A stretch of DNA of 43,366 nucleotides, from positions 1 to 43,366 of the forward strand of contig CAMPGV010000003.1 in NCBI GenBank assembly GCA_946885745.1, written 5' to 3'. The translations under genes and the position numbers were made by a program. This DNA comes from an uncultured Candidatus Saccharibacteria bacterium. Its GTDB lineage: Bacteria; Patescibacteria; Saccharimonadia; Saccharimonadales; JAEWBQ01. Below, piece by piece: positions 10,544-18,644 of the stretch (position 1 is its first letter; each line of letters begins with the position of its first letter). The notes beneath the pieces were generated by a model. That model did no database searches and was not told where the DNA came from. It saw only the letters and a program-made list of their open reading frames with translations.

Positions 10544-10580
10544 AATTAAAAAATGACTCGCTAGGAGTCATTTTTTAATT
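10544..10580 (-). terminator. Terminator of the tRNA-Cys/tRNA-Leu unit
   Basis: A perfect 16-bp palindromic stem (10544-10559 with 10565-10580, loop gctag) with six T/A pairs at its base. It starts at the last base of the tRNA-Leu CCA end. It is symmetrical enough to work in both directions. Confidence 0.88.
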
Positions 10581-10666
10581 GGTGCGCAGAGCGGGACTTG
10601 AACCCGCACGACCGTGAGGCCAAGAGATTTTAAGTCTCTCGTGTCTACCAATTCCACCATCCGCGC
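10580..10666 (-). tRNA. tRNA-Leu (anticodon TAA)
   Basis: A class II tRNA on the minus strand: acceptor GCGCGGA/TCTGCGC, anticodon stem AGAGA/TCTCT with loop CTTAAAA (anticodon TAA), long variable arm, T loop TTCAAGT, discriminator A and encoded CCA (10580-10582). It lies 3 bases downstream of tRNA-Cys. Confidence 0.95.
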
Positions 10667-10669
10667 ATT

Positions 10670-10743
10670 TGGAGGCACGTACGGGAGTCGAACCCGTCTA
10701 CAAGGTTTTGCAGACCTCTGCGTAACCGCTCCGCCAACGCGCC
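10670..10743 (-). tRNA. tRNA-Cys (anticodon GCA)
   Basis: Acceptor GGCGCGT/ACGTGCC, anticodon stem GAGGT/ACCTT with loop CTGCAAA (anticodon GCA), T loop TTCGACT, discriminator U typical for cysteine, and encoded CCA (10670-10672). Confidence 0.95.
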
Positions 10744-10756
10744 ATCCTGGTTTTTT

Positions 10757-10762
10757 ATTATA
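10757..10762 (-). promoter_or_regulatory. Extended -10 of the tRNA-Cys/tRNA-Leu unit
   Basis: Minus-strand TGA-TATAAT, a perfect hexamer with the TG extension, 13 bases before the first base of tRNA-Cys. There is no clear -35, as is common with extended -10 promoters. Confidence 0.6.
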
Positions 10763-10796
10763 TCAGATGCCAACCTCGACGAGCAGAAGATTCCAG

Positions 10797-11294
10797 CTAG
10801 AGCTGGTTATATTCCAAACTGTGACGCTCAATTGCTTTAACAAAGTGGCGAACAGATTTCTGATTAAAGGTGTTGATGACAAAATCATCGACTTGCGTGT
10901 GAAGCACCACGGTCGTTAGCAGTATCTTATGGGCATGACTCACGCCACGCACAGATGCGTAGCTAATTTCGTCATCTCGTACGTAGAGCGGCTTTTTATC
11001 AATAAACAGCACACGGCGATCAGTCGCGACCATCATAACAATCCCCACCGACTGCCAGCCGTACACAACACCCTCGAGATGCTCGTCGGGATGGATGACG
11101 CTGGGCAGGTAGCGTGCCTCCATCATTGTTTGACCATAAAACGAAGCACCAAGGAGTTTCAATTCCTCGATCACCCGAGCATGATGCTTATTGAAATCGA
11201 TATTAGAAAAATCCACTCCGGGCGCATCTAGGGGCGCCTGGGGGCGAACTGGCTCCGGTATGTTTTTCGAAGGATCTGACGGATTAGGTTGCAT
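10797..11294 (-). CDS. Small protein with bacterial PH-like domain
   Basis: A 165-residue soluble protein. A Pro-rich disordered start (PSDPSKNIPEPVRPQAPLD) is followed by a beta-rich domain with the bPH pattern: HLEGVVYG, then VMMVATDRRVLFIDKK, ISYASVRGV, and a late strand TVVLHTQVDDFVINTF before a final helix. Such PH-fold proteins (PF14470-like) often bind membranes or partners, but the substrate cannot be read from the sequence. GAGGAG lies 11 bases upstream of the ATG. The neighbours are tRNAs on one side and the divergent CarS-like gene on the other, which gives no functional hint. Confidence 0.8.
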   Translation of the reverse strand: MQPNPSDPSKNIPEPVRPQAPLDAPGVDFSNIDFNKHHARVIEELKLLGASFYGQTMMEARYLPSVIHPDEHLEGVVYGWQSVGIVMMVATDRRVLFIDKKPLYVRDDEISYASVRGVSHAHKILLTTVVLHTQVDDFVINTFNQKSVRHFVKAIERHSLEYNQL

Positions 11295-11400
11295 AGGACA
11301 CTACACTCCTCATGCCATGATTAAACCACTCAAAAAGGCAAGAAGTAGTGACAATTATTACTTTTTACCCTAGCCGACAGTATATACTGGGAGAAACCTT

Positions 11401-11958
11401 ATGTTACAAGATATTGCATTCGCCTTCTGGTTTCTGCTCCCTGCAGCTATTGCCAATGCCGCTCCAGTGCTGAGCGCAGCTATCCCAGCTCTTAAGCAAT
11501 GGGACAGTCCAATTGATGGCGGCCGAACATTACACGGCAAAGCCCTACTCGGACCCCATAAAACTTGGCGTGGACTCATCAGTGGCGTCGTGGCCGCCAC
11601 CGCAGTACTCTGGATTCAGCAGCTTGCCTATACACACGGCAACTGGGCGCAGTTCATGTCAGGCCCAGTTAACTACGAAATGTTACCTATTCTCATCCTT
11701 GGTCCACTGTTTGCTATCGGCGCGCTCGGCGGTGACGCAATTGAGAGCTTCTTCAAGCGGCAGCACGGCATCAAGTCAGGTAGCGCCTGGGTGCCATTTG
11801 ATCAGATCGATTACATTATCGGCGCAATCATCGCCAGCCTGCCTATCGTTATAGCAACCGCACCTCAGTACATATGGATGCTGCTACTATGGTTTGGCAT
11901 GCACCTTCTCTTTAGCTATATCGGCTGGCTTATAGGCCTCAAAAAAGACCCTATTTAA
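11401..11958 (+). CDS. CarS-like CDP-archaeol synthase family (DUF46) membrane enzyme
   Basis: A 185-residue protein with about four to five membrane helices. Family motifs: NAAPVL near residue 20, DGGRTLHGKALLGPHKTWRGLISG at about 38-61, and the cytidylyltransferase block GGDAIESFFKRQHGIKSG ... PFDQIDYIIGA. In archaea CarS moves CMP from CTP to an unsaturated archaetidic acid. Bacterial DUF46 members are thought to activate a lipid phosphate in the same way. GGGAG lies about 7 bases before the ATG. It converges on, and overlaps by 8 bases, a CDP-alcohol phosphatidyltransferase, which would use a CDP-activated lipid. The bacterial substrate is unknown. Confidence 0.85.
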   Translation: MLQDIAFAFWFLLPAAIANAAPVLSAAIPALKQWDSPIDGGRTLHGKALLGPHKTWRGLISGVVAATAVLWIQQLAYTHGNWAQFMSGPVNYEMLPILILGPLFAIGALGGDAIESFFKRQHGIKSGSAWVPFDQIDYIIGAIIASLPIVIATAPQYIWMLLLWFGMHLLFSYIGWLIGLKKDPI

Positions 11959-12568
11959 CAAGGGCTTCCCTGGCATAGCCGGCAAGTGCATACAGCCCCA
12001 GTGCTACCGCAAGCCACATAGCAACATATGCGGCAGCACCAACAGTGGCAACATTAAAAATGCTTAGTATAATAAAGCCGCCTACCGCTAGCCACAAAAG
12101 TGCCATACTTACCTTACCGACGCGAGATGGATGAAGGCCCTTGCCCTGTATGCGCACCAATATGGAAATAATCGCAATCATCACATGAGGCACTGCAAGT
12201 GCCGCCAACACCCAAAGAGGTGCAATCTCTGTGACTGCCAAGACAATAATCACACCAATCGTCTCGAGCTTATCGACAGTTGCATCCATAATCTCACCAA
12301 GAGGACTCTTTGTCTGTGTCAATTCAGCCAGCCACCCGTCAACCAAATCAAGTCCACGCCCTACTATCACAAGGGTAAGCGCTAGCCAGTAATCCTGCCT
12401 CACGAGGGCAATAAATCCCGCAATCACCAGGACCAGGCCGACGATCGTTACGATATTACCTGGCGTAATAACACCCGACGTCTTAGCGGCAATGAGTTGC
12501 CAAAAGTTATACTTGCTCTTATCAATGCCCACCCAATCAGGCTGGCCGGATGTCCGATGAAGTTTCAT
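11951..12568 (-). CDS. CDP-alcohol phosphatidyltransferase family protein
   Basis: An integral membrane enzyme that moves a phosphatidyl group from a CDP-lipid to an alcohol. The 205 residues have about five or six helices. The signature D-x2-DG-x2-A-R-x7-8-G-x3-D-x3-D is present as DLVDGWLAE, then GEIMDATVDK, but the Arg after Ala is Glu. Length fits the PgsA/CLS family. I start at ATG 12568, because TATAAT (12575-12580) ends only 6 bases before it and the longer frame from 12610 would run over the promoter. Convergent overlap with the CarS-like gene suggests a joint lipid pathway. The exact acceptor alcohol cannot be told. Confidence 0.88.
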   Translation of the reverse strand: MKLHRTSGQPDWVGIDKSKYNFWQLIAAKTSGVITPGNIVTIVGLVLVIAGFIALVRQDYWLALTLVIVGRGLDLVDGWLAELTQTKSPLGEIMDATVDKLETIGVIIVLAVTEIAPLWVLAALAVPHVMIAIISILVRIQGKGLHPSRVGKVSMALLWLAVGGFIILSIFNVATVGAAAYVAMWLAVALGLYALAGYAREALVK

Positions 12569-12606
12569 GGACTTATTATACCAAGAGTAGCGACATGGCA
12601 ACGACA

Positions 12607-12646
12607 CCAAAGTAAAAAGAGCCCCGATGGACTCTTTTTACTTTGG
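12607..12646 (-). terminator. Terminator of tRNA-Leu(GAG)
   Basis: Stem of 15 perfect pairs (12607-12621 with 12632-12646), loop of about ten, A/T-rich in the middle (AGTAAAAAGAG). The outer bases are shared with the CCA end of the tRNA, so folding of the terminator and maturation of the tRNA 3' end compete. Confidence 0.8.
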
Positions 12647-12731
12647 TGCGCGAGAGAGGACTTGAACCTCCACGAGCGCAATGCTCACCAGCCCCTCAAG
12701 CTGACGCGTCTACCAATTCCGCCACTCGCGC
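12644..12731 (-). tRNA. tRNA-Leu (anticodon GAG)
   Basis: Class II tRNA: acceptor GCGCGAG/CTCGCGC region, anticodon stem TCAGC/GCTGG with loop TTGAGGG (anticodon GAG), long variable arm, T loop TTCAAGT, discriminator A, encoded CCA (12644-12646). Confidence 0.94.
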
Positions 12732-12745
12732 ATAGGACTTTGATA

Positions 12746-12774
12746 AGTATAGCGTACCTAAGGGGTTTTGTAAA
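12746..12774 (-). promoter_or_regulatory. Promoter of tRNA-Leu(GAG)
   Basis: -35 TTTACA (12769-12774), 17 bp, -10 TATACT (12746-12751), inside and just after the 3' end of the peptide-binding protein gene. Confidence 0.65.
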
Positions 12775-14557
12775 CGCTTTTACTGTTTACACTCCAGTAA
12801 AGTACGTTGGAATAACGATCTTGCGGCGTCACGAGACGATGATCCGCGTTGACTGATTCAAGGGACTTATTCACGACATACGGCGCAACTGACTGATACA
12901 GACCGATTGCTGGCGCATCATCAAGCCACTGCTTGGCAAAGGCCTTATACTTCGCACTTCGGAGCGCCGGATCAAGACGATCGCGCGCACTCGCTAGCGA
13001 AGCATCGACCGTCGGGTTGCTATAGTTTGCAAAATTATAACCGTTCACACCGATCTGAGATGAGTGCCAGTATGCATACACATCAGGATCCGCGCCAATT
13101 GACAGCTCATAGAGAAGGACGTCGTAACTTCGCTGCTGCAGGATACCCTGCGTGAAACTTGCGGCCGGATCATTAGTGTCCACAATTTTTGCTGTAACCA
13201 CAATGCCTAGCTTACGCCACTGCCCCGATAGTGTTTCGAGGGCTTTTTCATACTGAGAATTCTTCGTTGTCACGACAGACAGCTGTAGTGGTTGGCCATC
13301 TTTCTTGCGTACATTCCCCTCAAGTCGCCACCCGGCCGCATCGAGCATTTCGCCTGCCTTAGCTGCATCGGCAACCGGGGCCTTCGGCAAGTCATTGCCT
13401 TCAACTTGAGTGCTTATAAATGGAAGACTTAGTGCTGGAGGTGTCAAGCTTAAACCCTTGCGAATCGCCGTCGTATCGGTACCTACTTGCAACGCTTGCC
13501 GCACAGCCTTATCTTTTAGAATTGGCGTGGCAACATTAAATAGTGCATAGACTCCGTTATTAATAGGCTGCGCATAGACTTTATAATTGTGCGGATCAAC
13601 ACTAACAACACTACTCGACGGGAGGTCGGCTGCCGCATTCACTTCACCCGTGCGCAATGCGTCAACAATCTGCTCCTGGGTGGCATAGGCGTGGAGATCG
13701 AAGTTGTCAATCAAAGGCTGACCTTTATAGTAATTTGGCGACGAGGCCAATGAGATGATCTTTTCTTTTCCGTTCACGTCTATAACCTGAGTCACGCGGA
13801 AGTCATATGGCCCACTCCCTACAGGATCCTGGCTAAATGTGTTCTCACGGATAGCTGCACGCTGCACGCTGTCAAGTTTATGCTTTGGCAGGATTGAAAA
13901 CGTTAGTGCATGAGGGAATGCCGCATAAACTACCGGCAGCTTAAATTCAACTGTATAGCTATCTATCGCTCGCACCGTTACATCACGCCAGTTCACGCTT
14001 AGCGGAGAGCGTGTCTCGGGATCCTTGATGAGATCCATTGTGAAGACAACGTCATCTGCAGTCACCTTCCTGTCGTCTTGCCATTTTGCATCCTGACGAA
14101 GCTTGATCGTATACGTCGTTTGTGTCTCGTCGACTACTGCACTCTCAGCTAGATCACTCTGGAGGTGTCCACTAGTGTCATAGGTGTAAAGAGACGAAAA
14201 TAACAATCGACTGGCCGATAGCTCGGCGCTCGTACTCGCGTACAGTGGATTAAGGGTATTAATAGGTCCTAAAACAGCCTCAGCATAAGTTCCACCCTCC
14301 GCTTGAGCGCTTGTCTGGTAATTACGCTGAAACCACAGTAGTTGTCCCGCTACGGCCACAATCAGCAAGCCTACAAGAACTAGCCACCCGATAATATGGC
14401 GACGCACGCTACGAATATTGTCAATACGCTTGACGATAAACTTATGCGCGTGACGAACCGTTGCACCTTCGGCCTTTTTTACACGACGCGACAGGCGACG
14501 GCTATCAAACGTCGTGAGTTTCTGAAACTTCTTCCACTTAACTTTATCGTCAGCCAC
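12758..14557 (-). CDS. Membrane-anchored extracellular solute-binding protein, family 5 (peptide type)
   Basis: A 599-residue protein of the OppA/DppA family (SBP_bac_5). A basic cytoplasmic N-terminus of about 54 residues precedes one membrane helix (IIGWLVLVGLLIVAVAGQLLW, about 55-75), then the extracellular domain: GPINTLNPLYASTSAELSAS, the family signature around LAESAVVDETQTTYTIKLRQ, WQDDRKVTADDVVFTMDLIKD, and the C-terminal block DVLLYELSIGADPDVYAYW. It is anchored by a helix, not a lipobox. The start is GTG with AGGG 8 bases upstream, 10 bases after secG. No permease or ATPase for peptide uptake is in the window, so the partner is unknown. Confidence 0.9.
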   Translation of the reverse strand: MADDKVKWKKFQKLTTFDSRRLSRRVKKAEGATVRHAHKFIVKRIDNIRSVRRHIIGWLVLVGLLIVAVAGQLLWFQRNYQTSAQAEGGTYAEAVLGPINTLNPLYASTSAELSASRLLFSSLYTYDTSGHLQSDLAESAVVDETQTTYTIKLRQDAKWQDDRKVTADDVVFTMDLIKDPETRSPLSVNWRDVTVRAIDSYTVEFKLPVVYAAFPHALTFSILPKHKLDSVQRAAIRENTFSQDPVGSGPYDFRVTQVIDVNGKEKIISLASSPNYYKGQPLIDNFDLHAYATQEQIVDALRTGEVNAAADLPSSSVVSVDPHNYKVYAQPINNGVYALFNVATPILKDKAVRQALQVGTDTTAIRKGLSLTPPALSLPFISTQVEGNDLPKAPVADAAKAGEMLDAAGWRLEGNVRKKDGQPLQLSVVTTKNSQYEKALETLSGQWRKLGIVVTAKIVDTNDPAASFTQGILQQRSYDVLLYELSIGADPDVYAYWHSSQIGVNGYNFANYSNPTVDASLASARDRLDPALRSAKYKAFAKQWLDDAPAIGLYQSVAPYVVNKSLESVNADHRLVTPQDRYSNVLYWSVNSKSVYKTP

Positions 14558-14567
14558 AAATACTACC

Positions 14568-14804
14568 CTAGCCGTTAATTGCTGGCAGCAATAAACCTAC
14601 GAGAATAGACAGAATGAAGATAACAGCCAACACCACTGTCGCTTCAAATAAATTCTTATCAAGACCGCGACGAGTAGTATAGAGTTCACCCGAGCTACCA
14701 AAGCCAGCGCCCAGCGTTGCGCCACGCTGCTGCAGCAGAATTGCCACAATCATCAAAAACGCCGATCCCACCGTAATAATCTGCAAAATACCGTCAATAC
14801 TCAT
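14568..14804 (-). CDS. secG: Protein-export membrane protein SecG
   Basis: A 78-residue SecYEG subunit with two membrane helices (IITVGSAFLMIVAILLQQ and LFEATVVLAVIFILSILVGLLL). They are joined by the conserved cytoplasmic loop QQRGATLGAGFGSSGELYTTRRG. Length and motif are typical. The ATG overlaps the stop of the upstream gene by one base (TAATG), and a strong AGGAGG lies 7 bases before it. It is followed by the peptide-binding protein. Confidence 0.95.
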   Translation of the reverse strand: MSIDGILQIITVGSAFLMIVAILLQQRGATLGAGFGSSGELYTTRRGLDKNLFEATVVLAVIFILSILVGLLLPAING

Positions 14805-15196
14805 TATCTTTCCTCCTGGCGACGCCCATACTGTAACTCGAGCGCACTACTTACTATATAGTTTACCAAACTTAGGATCATTCCGGTCAGAACTGAATAC
14901 CAGAATGTCATATGGATACCCGGCGCCAACTTAAGCGAAAGATAGACCATCAGGCCGTTGACGATAATAGTAAAAAGACCCAAGGTTACCAATATTGCCG
15001 GCAACGACAATATTATTACAATTGGCCTCAATATGCTGTTGATAATAGAGAAAATCAAGCCAGCAAGCAGGAAGCCGCCAATACCGGCAGTCACTACCTC
15101 ATCGTCGTAGCCGGTGCCAAATAGTCTAACAGCAACCCATAAGCCGAATGAATTCAATACCCAGCGGATATTGAATGCGAAAAATTGCTTCTTCAT
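14804..15196 (-). CDS. PF04020 (phage holin family IV / YvlD-like) membrane protein
   Basis: A 130-residue protein with four membrane helices and the family motif IINSILRPIVIILSLPAILVTLGLF. Despite the family name it is usually a chromosomal housekeeping-like membrane protein of unknown function, and no phage genes are near. SD AGGA lies about 7 bases before the ATG, with a possible internal -10 (TATAGT) just upstream. Its stop overlaps the secG start. Confidence 0.88.
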   Translation of the reverse strand: MKKQFFAFNIRWVLNSFGLWVAVRLFGTGYDDEVVTAGIGGFLLAGLIFSIINSILRPIVIILSLPAILVTLGLFTIIVNGLMVYLSLKLAPGIHMTFWYSVLTGMILSLVNYIVSSALELQYGRRQEER

Positions 15197-15218
15197 AATC
15201 TTTTCCTACTATACGTGG

Positions 15219-16430
15219 TTATGCTAGATCTGTCGAGAGCGCACCACTTAAGTTGCGGTAGCCAGTGTCCGTAATAAGAATATCGTCCTCAATACGCACA
15301 CCTATACTTTCTTCGGGAATATAGATACCAGGTTCTACTGTCAGAACCATCCCAGGCTCAAGCATGGCCGGACCACCCAGGCTGTCATGGACATCAATAC
15401 CCAGTCCGTGACTAATAGAATGCGGGAAGTATCGGTGGTAATTTGTCGTATCATCGCGCCCCTTCATCAGACCAAGTGAAAGCAGTGCGTCCTTCATCAA
15501 CTCATCGACAGTCTCGTGATACTCTTTAATCGAAAGACCCGGTCTCAGATGGTGGATAATTTGTCGCTGCGCTTCGGCTACCACCCGATGAACCGCCGCC
15601 TGACGCACCGTTGCTCGGCCGATGGCATAGGTACGTGTAATGTCAGCTGCATAACCCTGGTGACGCGCACCGATATCCAGTAAAAGTAACGAACCCTTTT
15701 TTAATGGGCCGTTGTTTGAGCTGTAGTGTAGTGTACAAGCGTGGCCGCCGACAGCCACAATTGGATCGTACGCATGACCGAGCGCACCGTGACGACGAAA
15801 ATAATAGCTAAACTCAGCTTCCACTTCATATTCATGTCGGAAATCACTTAGATGTTCACGTACATGATTAAATGCACCTACAGTCAAAGTGATTGCCTTT
15901 TCCATAGCAGCAATCTCTTCTGGCTGCTTAATCGCACGGAGTTTGCTTATTTCTTGACGTAAACCGCGCACATCGGCAAAAAGGCGACCCAGTCGACGCT
16001 TCAAGATATCAGGAGCCGGATTTCGCGTAAAGTCATAGTACTGCGCATGGGGATCATCTCCTAACGTAAACACCACGGCATGGTGACGAGCCAGCTCAGC
16101 CAGCATCTCTTCAGCCTCAGCCCTCGTTAAGACTGCGTCAACACCACTGATTGCAAGTGCTTCCTCTGGCCGTAAACTCCCGTCAAAGACCTGGTGCACT
16201 TCGTCAACTTCTGGCGCCACCAGCCAACTCTTCTTGCGGCTGCCATCGATAATGAGCTGCCAGTCTGCCGACTCAATCCCAGTTAGCCACCAGAAATTCG
16301 CCTCTTGCTCGAACGTAAAAGCGGCATCATTACCGCGCTGCAGCTGCGTATACGCCGCCATGACGACTGGCGAAGATCCAAGAGATCGCATGAGTTTCAG
16401 TCGATTGCCCGCAAAAAAATCGGCGGTCAT
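15219..16430 (-). CDS. pepP: Xaa-Pro aminopeptidase (M24B)
   Basis: Removes an N-terminal residue next to proline; a cytoplasmic dimetal enzyme. The 403 residues have an N-terminal AMP_N domain (LMRSLGSSPVVMAAYTQLQR, FWWLTGIESADWQL) and a C-terminal pita-bread fold. Metal ligands are visible: DIGARHQGYAADITRTYAIG (two Asp), HSISHGLGIDVHD (His), TVEPGIYIP (Glu) and RIEDDILITDTGY (Glu). It starts 2 bases after the stop of pilin 3 and is likely co-transcribed with it and with the PF04020 gene, secG and the binding protein. Together with a peptide-binding protein downstream, it fits use of imported peptides (inference). Confidence 0.94.
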   Translation of the reverse strand: MTADFFAGNRLKLMRSLGSSPVVMAAYTQLQRGNDAAFTFEQEANFWWLTGIESADWQLIIDGSRKKSWLVAPEVDEVHQVFDGSLRPEEALAISGVDAVLTRAEAEEMLAELARHHAVVFTLGDDPHAQYYDFTRNPAPDILKRRLGRLFADVRGLRQEISKLRAIKQPEEIAAMEKAITLTVGAFNHVREHLSDFRHEYEVEAEFSYYFRRHGALGHAYDPIVAVGGHACTLHYSSNNGPLKKGSLLLLDIGARHQGYAADITRTYAIGRATVRQAAVHRVVAEAQRQIIHHLRPGLSIKEYHETVDELMKDALLSLGLMKGRDDTTNYHRYFPHSISHGLGIDVHDSLGGPAMLEPGMVLTVEPGIYIPEESIGVRIEDDILITDTGYRNLSGALSTDLA

Positions 16431-16432
16431 TT

Positions 16433-17026
16433 TTACGATACCTCAATGTAATAATTCATACCGTAAGAGGTACCCCAGGTCGCAGTGGTACAGCCCACGG
16501 TGCACCCGCTCGCAGTGGTGCAGAGTGAGTCTAAGGCTGCATTATTAGCAGGCATCGTTTCTAAAGAAGCCATGACATACGCTCTTTTGACACCATTTAC
16601 CGTACAGTGCATTTTCATATAAGCCCTGGTCGGATTTCCGCCGCAGATACCACCACTATTCCGCTTACAGCCAGTAGGATCAGTTGCCTCACCAGCATCC
16701 AACAGTCCTCTATCTATAAGACACTGCTCAATTGAGTTCATGTATGTTGTCACCTCGGCGCTGCTCAGAGATGTCCAGCCTTCTCCATTGCCACCGGAGC
16801 CACAATTACTTCCCGTTTCAATAAAATCACCATTCCATGTAAGGTTGGTCTTGAGGGCCGTCGCAAGCTGCTGCATGTCACTTTTGCGCTCAGCATCACG
16901 TGTACGCTCTTGGTAGGTGCCATATGAAACAATGACGATACTCACCAGAATGGCAATAATCACCAGTGTTATAAGTAGTTCTACGACTGTAAACCCGACA
17001 GTTTTTATATGCCTTGAAATGTTCAT
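16433..17026 (-). CDS. Type IV pilin-like prepilin (pilin 3)
   Basis: A 197-residue prepilin. Leader MNISRHIKTVG is followed by FTVVELLITLVIIAILVSIV, with cleavage after G and Glu at +5. The globular domain is rich in Cys and Gly (about nine cysteines) and ends in GMNYYIEVS, nearly the same tail as the pilin at 40374 (QMNYYVEVS). I start at ATG 17026, where AAGGA stands 5 bases upstream, not at the longer frame from 17062, which would cross a -10-like TGC-TATAGT (17051-17056). It lies between uvrC and pepP on the same strand. Confidence 0.87.
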   Translation of the reverse strand: MNISRHIKTVGFTVVELLITLVIIAILVSIVIVSYGTYQERTRDAERKSDMQQLATALKTNLTWNGDFIETGSNCGSGGNGEGWTSLSSAEVTTYMNSIEQCLIDRGLLDAGEATDPTGCKRNSGGICGGNPTRAYMKMHCTVNGVKRAYVMASLETMPANNAALDSLCTTASGCTVGCTTATWGTSYGMNYYIEVS

Positions 17027-17065
17027 GTTTATCCTTGTATTGCTATTGGTACTATAGCACAAGCA

Positions 17066-18550
17066 TCATGGTCGAGACAGATACTTTTGCAGCATGGCTG
17101 CCTTCGCCTGACCGACCGTCGCAACCACCTGTTCGTCCGTCGCCTGCTGGACCCCGCGCAGACTGCCGAATGTCTTCATCAATTTTTTACGCGTCGCCGG
17201 CCCAATCCCTGGAATATCCTCAAGACTACTAGCCGTCATCTTCTGACGCTTAAGGACTGTGTGGTAGCTCACGGCAAACCGATGAGACTCGTCGCGTATG
17301 CGCTGCAAAAGCTTCACTATATGCGATGAGTGTGGCAGATTAACGAGCGTAAAATCATCCGTGATTGTCGTGTAGCCATCGAGTTGTGCCAACTTCTCCT
17401 TATTGAGAACCACGTTAGACTTTTCGTGATGAATGACAATCTGCTCTTCGCGCTTTGCAAGACCAATAAATGGCATCGCCTTCCCCATTGCCTCGCGCGC
17501 TTGCAGCGCCGCATCAAGCTGTCCTTTACCACCGTCGATCAATACCAAGTCTGGCACGCCCCAGCTCGATAGGTTTTTTTCGCTCAACCGTCGCGTAAGT
17601 GTTTCGTTCATATTATAAAAGTCATTATTGTGCTCAATACGCGTTTTGAACTTTCGATAGTTTGCTCGATCACTTGCACCGTTGGTAAATACCACCATGC
17701 TAGCCACTACATTGGTACCGCCCATATGCGAGATATCGTAACCCTCAATGCGCATAGGGAACTTTGTAAGCCCCAACAGATCAACGAGGTCACTCAGTGC
17801 ATGATCTTTACTGATATCAAGAAACTCCTTATCGCCAAACATGATACGCCGCTGTAATTCGGCCAAAAAGGTGAGTTTATTGCGCAGTTCTGCTGCCTTT
17901 TCAAAATCATGCAGGCCCGCCGCAGCCTTCATGTCGCGCTCCAGTTCTCGCGTGATAGTTTTACGCCCGCCCTCAAGATACCGTACGAGCTTCCGAAGAT
18001 TCTGTCGATACTCTTCGTTTGAAGTACCTGGCTTTGGGCTCAGGCCAAGATGAGAATCAAGATCTGGTCGCTGACCGTCACGAGGCGGCTTCGTATAGTA
18101 TGGAAAGATCTTCCTCAAGTAGCGCAGCGCCTTACGTACCGCGGCGCCATTGTAGTAAGGGCCGTAATAATCAGCTCCGTCATCCGCCGGGTTACGCGTA
18201 TACGCTACGTGCGGCCAGTCGCTCTTCATATCGATTCGCACAAAAAGTTGCGACTTATCATCTCGCAAGAGTATGTTGTAGCGAGGCATATAGCGCTTAA
18301 CCATTTCACTTTCAAGGAACAGGGCATCTATCTCACTCTCCGTCTCGACCCAATCCGTATCCTCAATCTCCGCAACAAGTGCCCGCGTCTTTACATCCAT
18401 CTCGCGAGTTGACTGAAAATACTGGCGCACACGATTTTTAAGTACCGCCGCTTTGCCAACATAAATAATCTCGCCGTCTGCAGATTTGTGAAAATAGACC
18501 CCAGCAGAGCGGGGCAGTGTTTTCAGTTTAGCCTCTAGTTTACTATTCAT
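17066..18550 (-). CDS. uvrC: Excinuclease ABC subunit C, cysteine-free and shortened
   Basis: Makes both incisions in nucleotide excision repair. From ATG 18550 it is 494 residues; the usual length is about 600. The GIY-YIG domain is at the N-terminus (GVYF 16-19, IIYVGKA 28-34). The UVR motif is near 214-232 (HDFEKAAELRNKLTFLAEL). The RNase H-like second nuclease starts about 267 (IEGYDISHMGGTNVVASMVVF; PDLVLIDGGKGQL), followed by C-terminal HhH (LEDIPGIGPATRKKLMKTFGS). The stretch that normally carries the four Fe-S cysteines (about 150-176) has none, and the whole protein has no Cys. The linker after UVR is short. TATACT (18559-18564) ends 8 bases before this ATG. Confidence 0.94.
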   Translation of the reverse strand: MNSKLEAKLKTLPRSAGVYFHKSADGEIIYVGKAAVLKNRVRQYFQSTREMDVKTRALVAEIEDTDWVETESEIDALFLESEMVKRYMPRYNILLRDDKSQLFVRIDMKSDWPHVAYTRNPADDGADYYGPYYNGAAVRKALRYLRKIFPYYTKPPRDGQRPDLDSHLGLSPKPGTSNEEYRQNLRKLVRYLEGGRKTITRELERDMKAAAGLHDFEKAAELRNKLTFLAELQRRIMFGDKEFLDISKDHALSDLVDLLGLTKFPMRIEGYDISHMGGTNVVASMVVFTNGASDRANYRKFKTRIEHNNDFYNMNETLTRRLSEKNLSSWGVPDLVLIDGGKGQLDAALQAREAMGKAMPFIGLAKREEQIVIHHEKSNVVLNKEKLAQLDGYTTITDDFTLVNLPHSSHIVKLLQRIRDESHRFAVSYHTVLKRQKMTASSLEDIPGIGPATRKKLMKTFGSLRGVQQATDEQVVATVGQAKAAMLQKYLSRP

Positions 18551-18644
18551 CTCTTTATAGTATAGCTCTATTCGCTTCGCTCTTACGGAGCTCGTCGGCA
18601 AAATAACATAATGCCCTCTGCAGATATCATCAAGGTCAATTAGG

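Noticed and set aside
14804..15196. Phage holin as a sign of a prophage
   Set aside because: PF04020 proteins are common chromosomal membrane proteins, and no phage structural, integrase or lysis genes are near.
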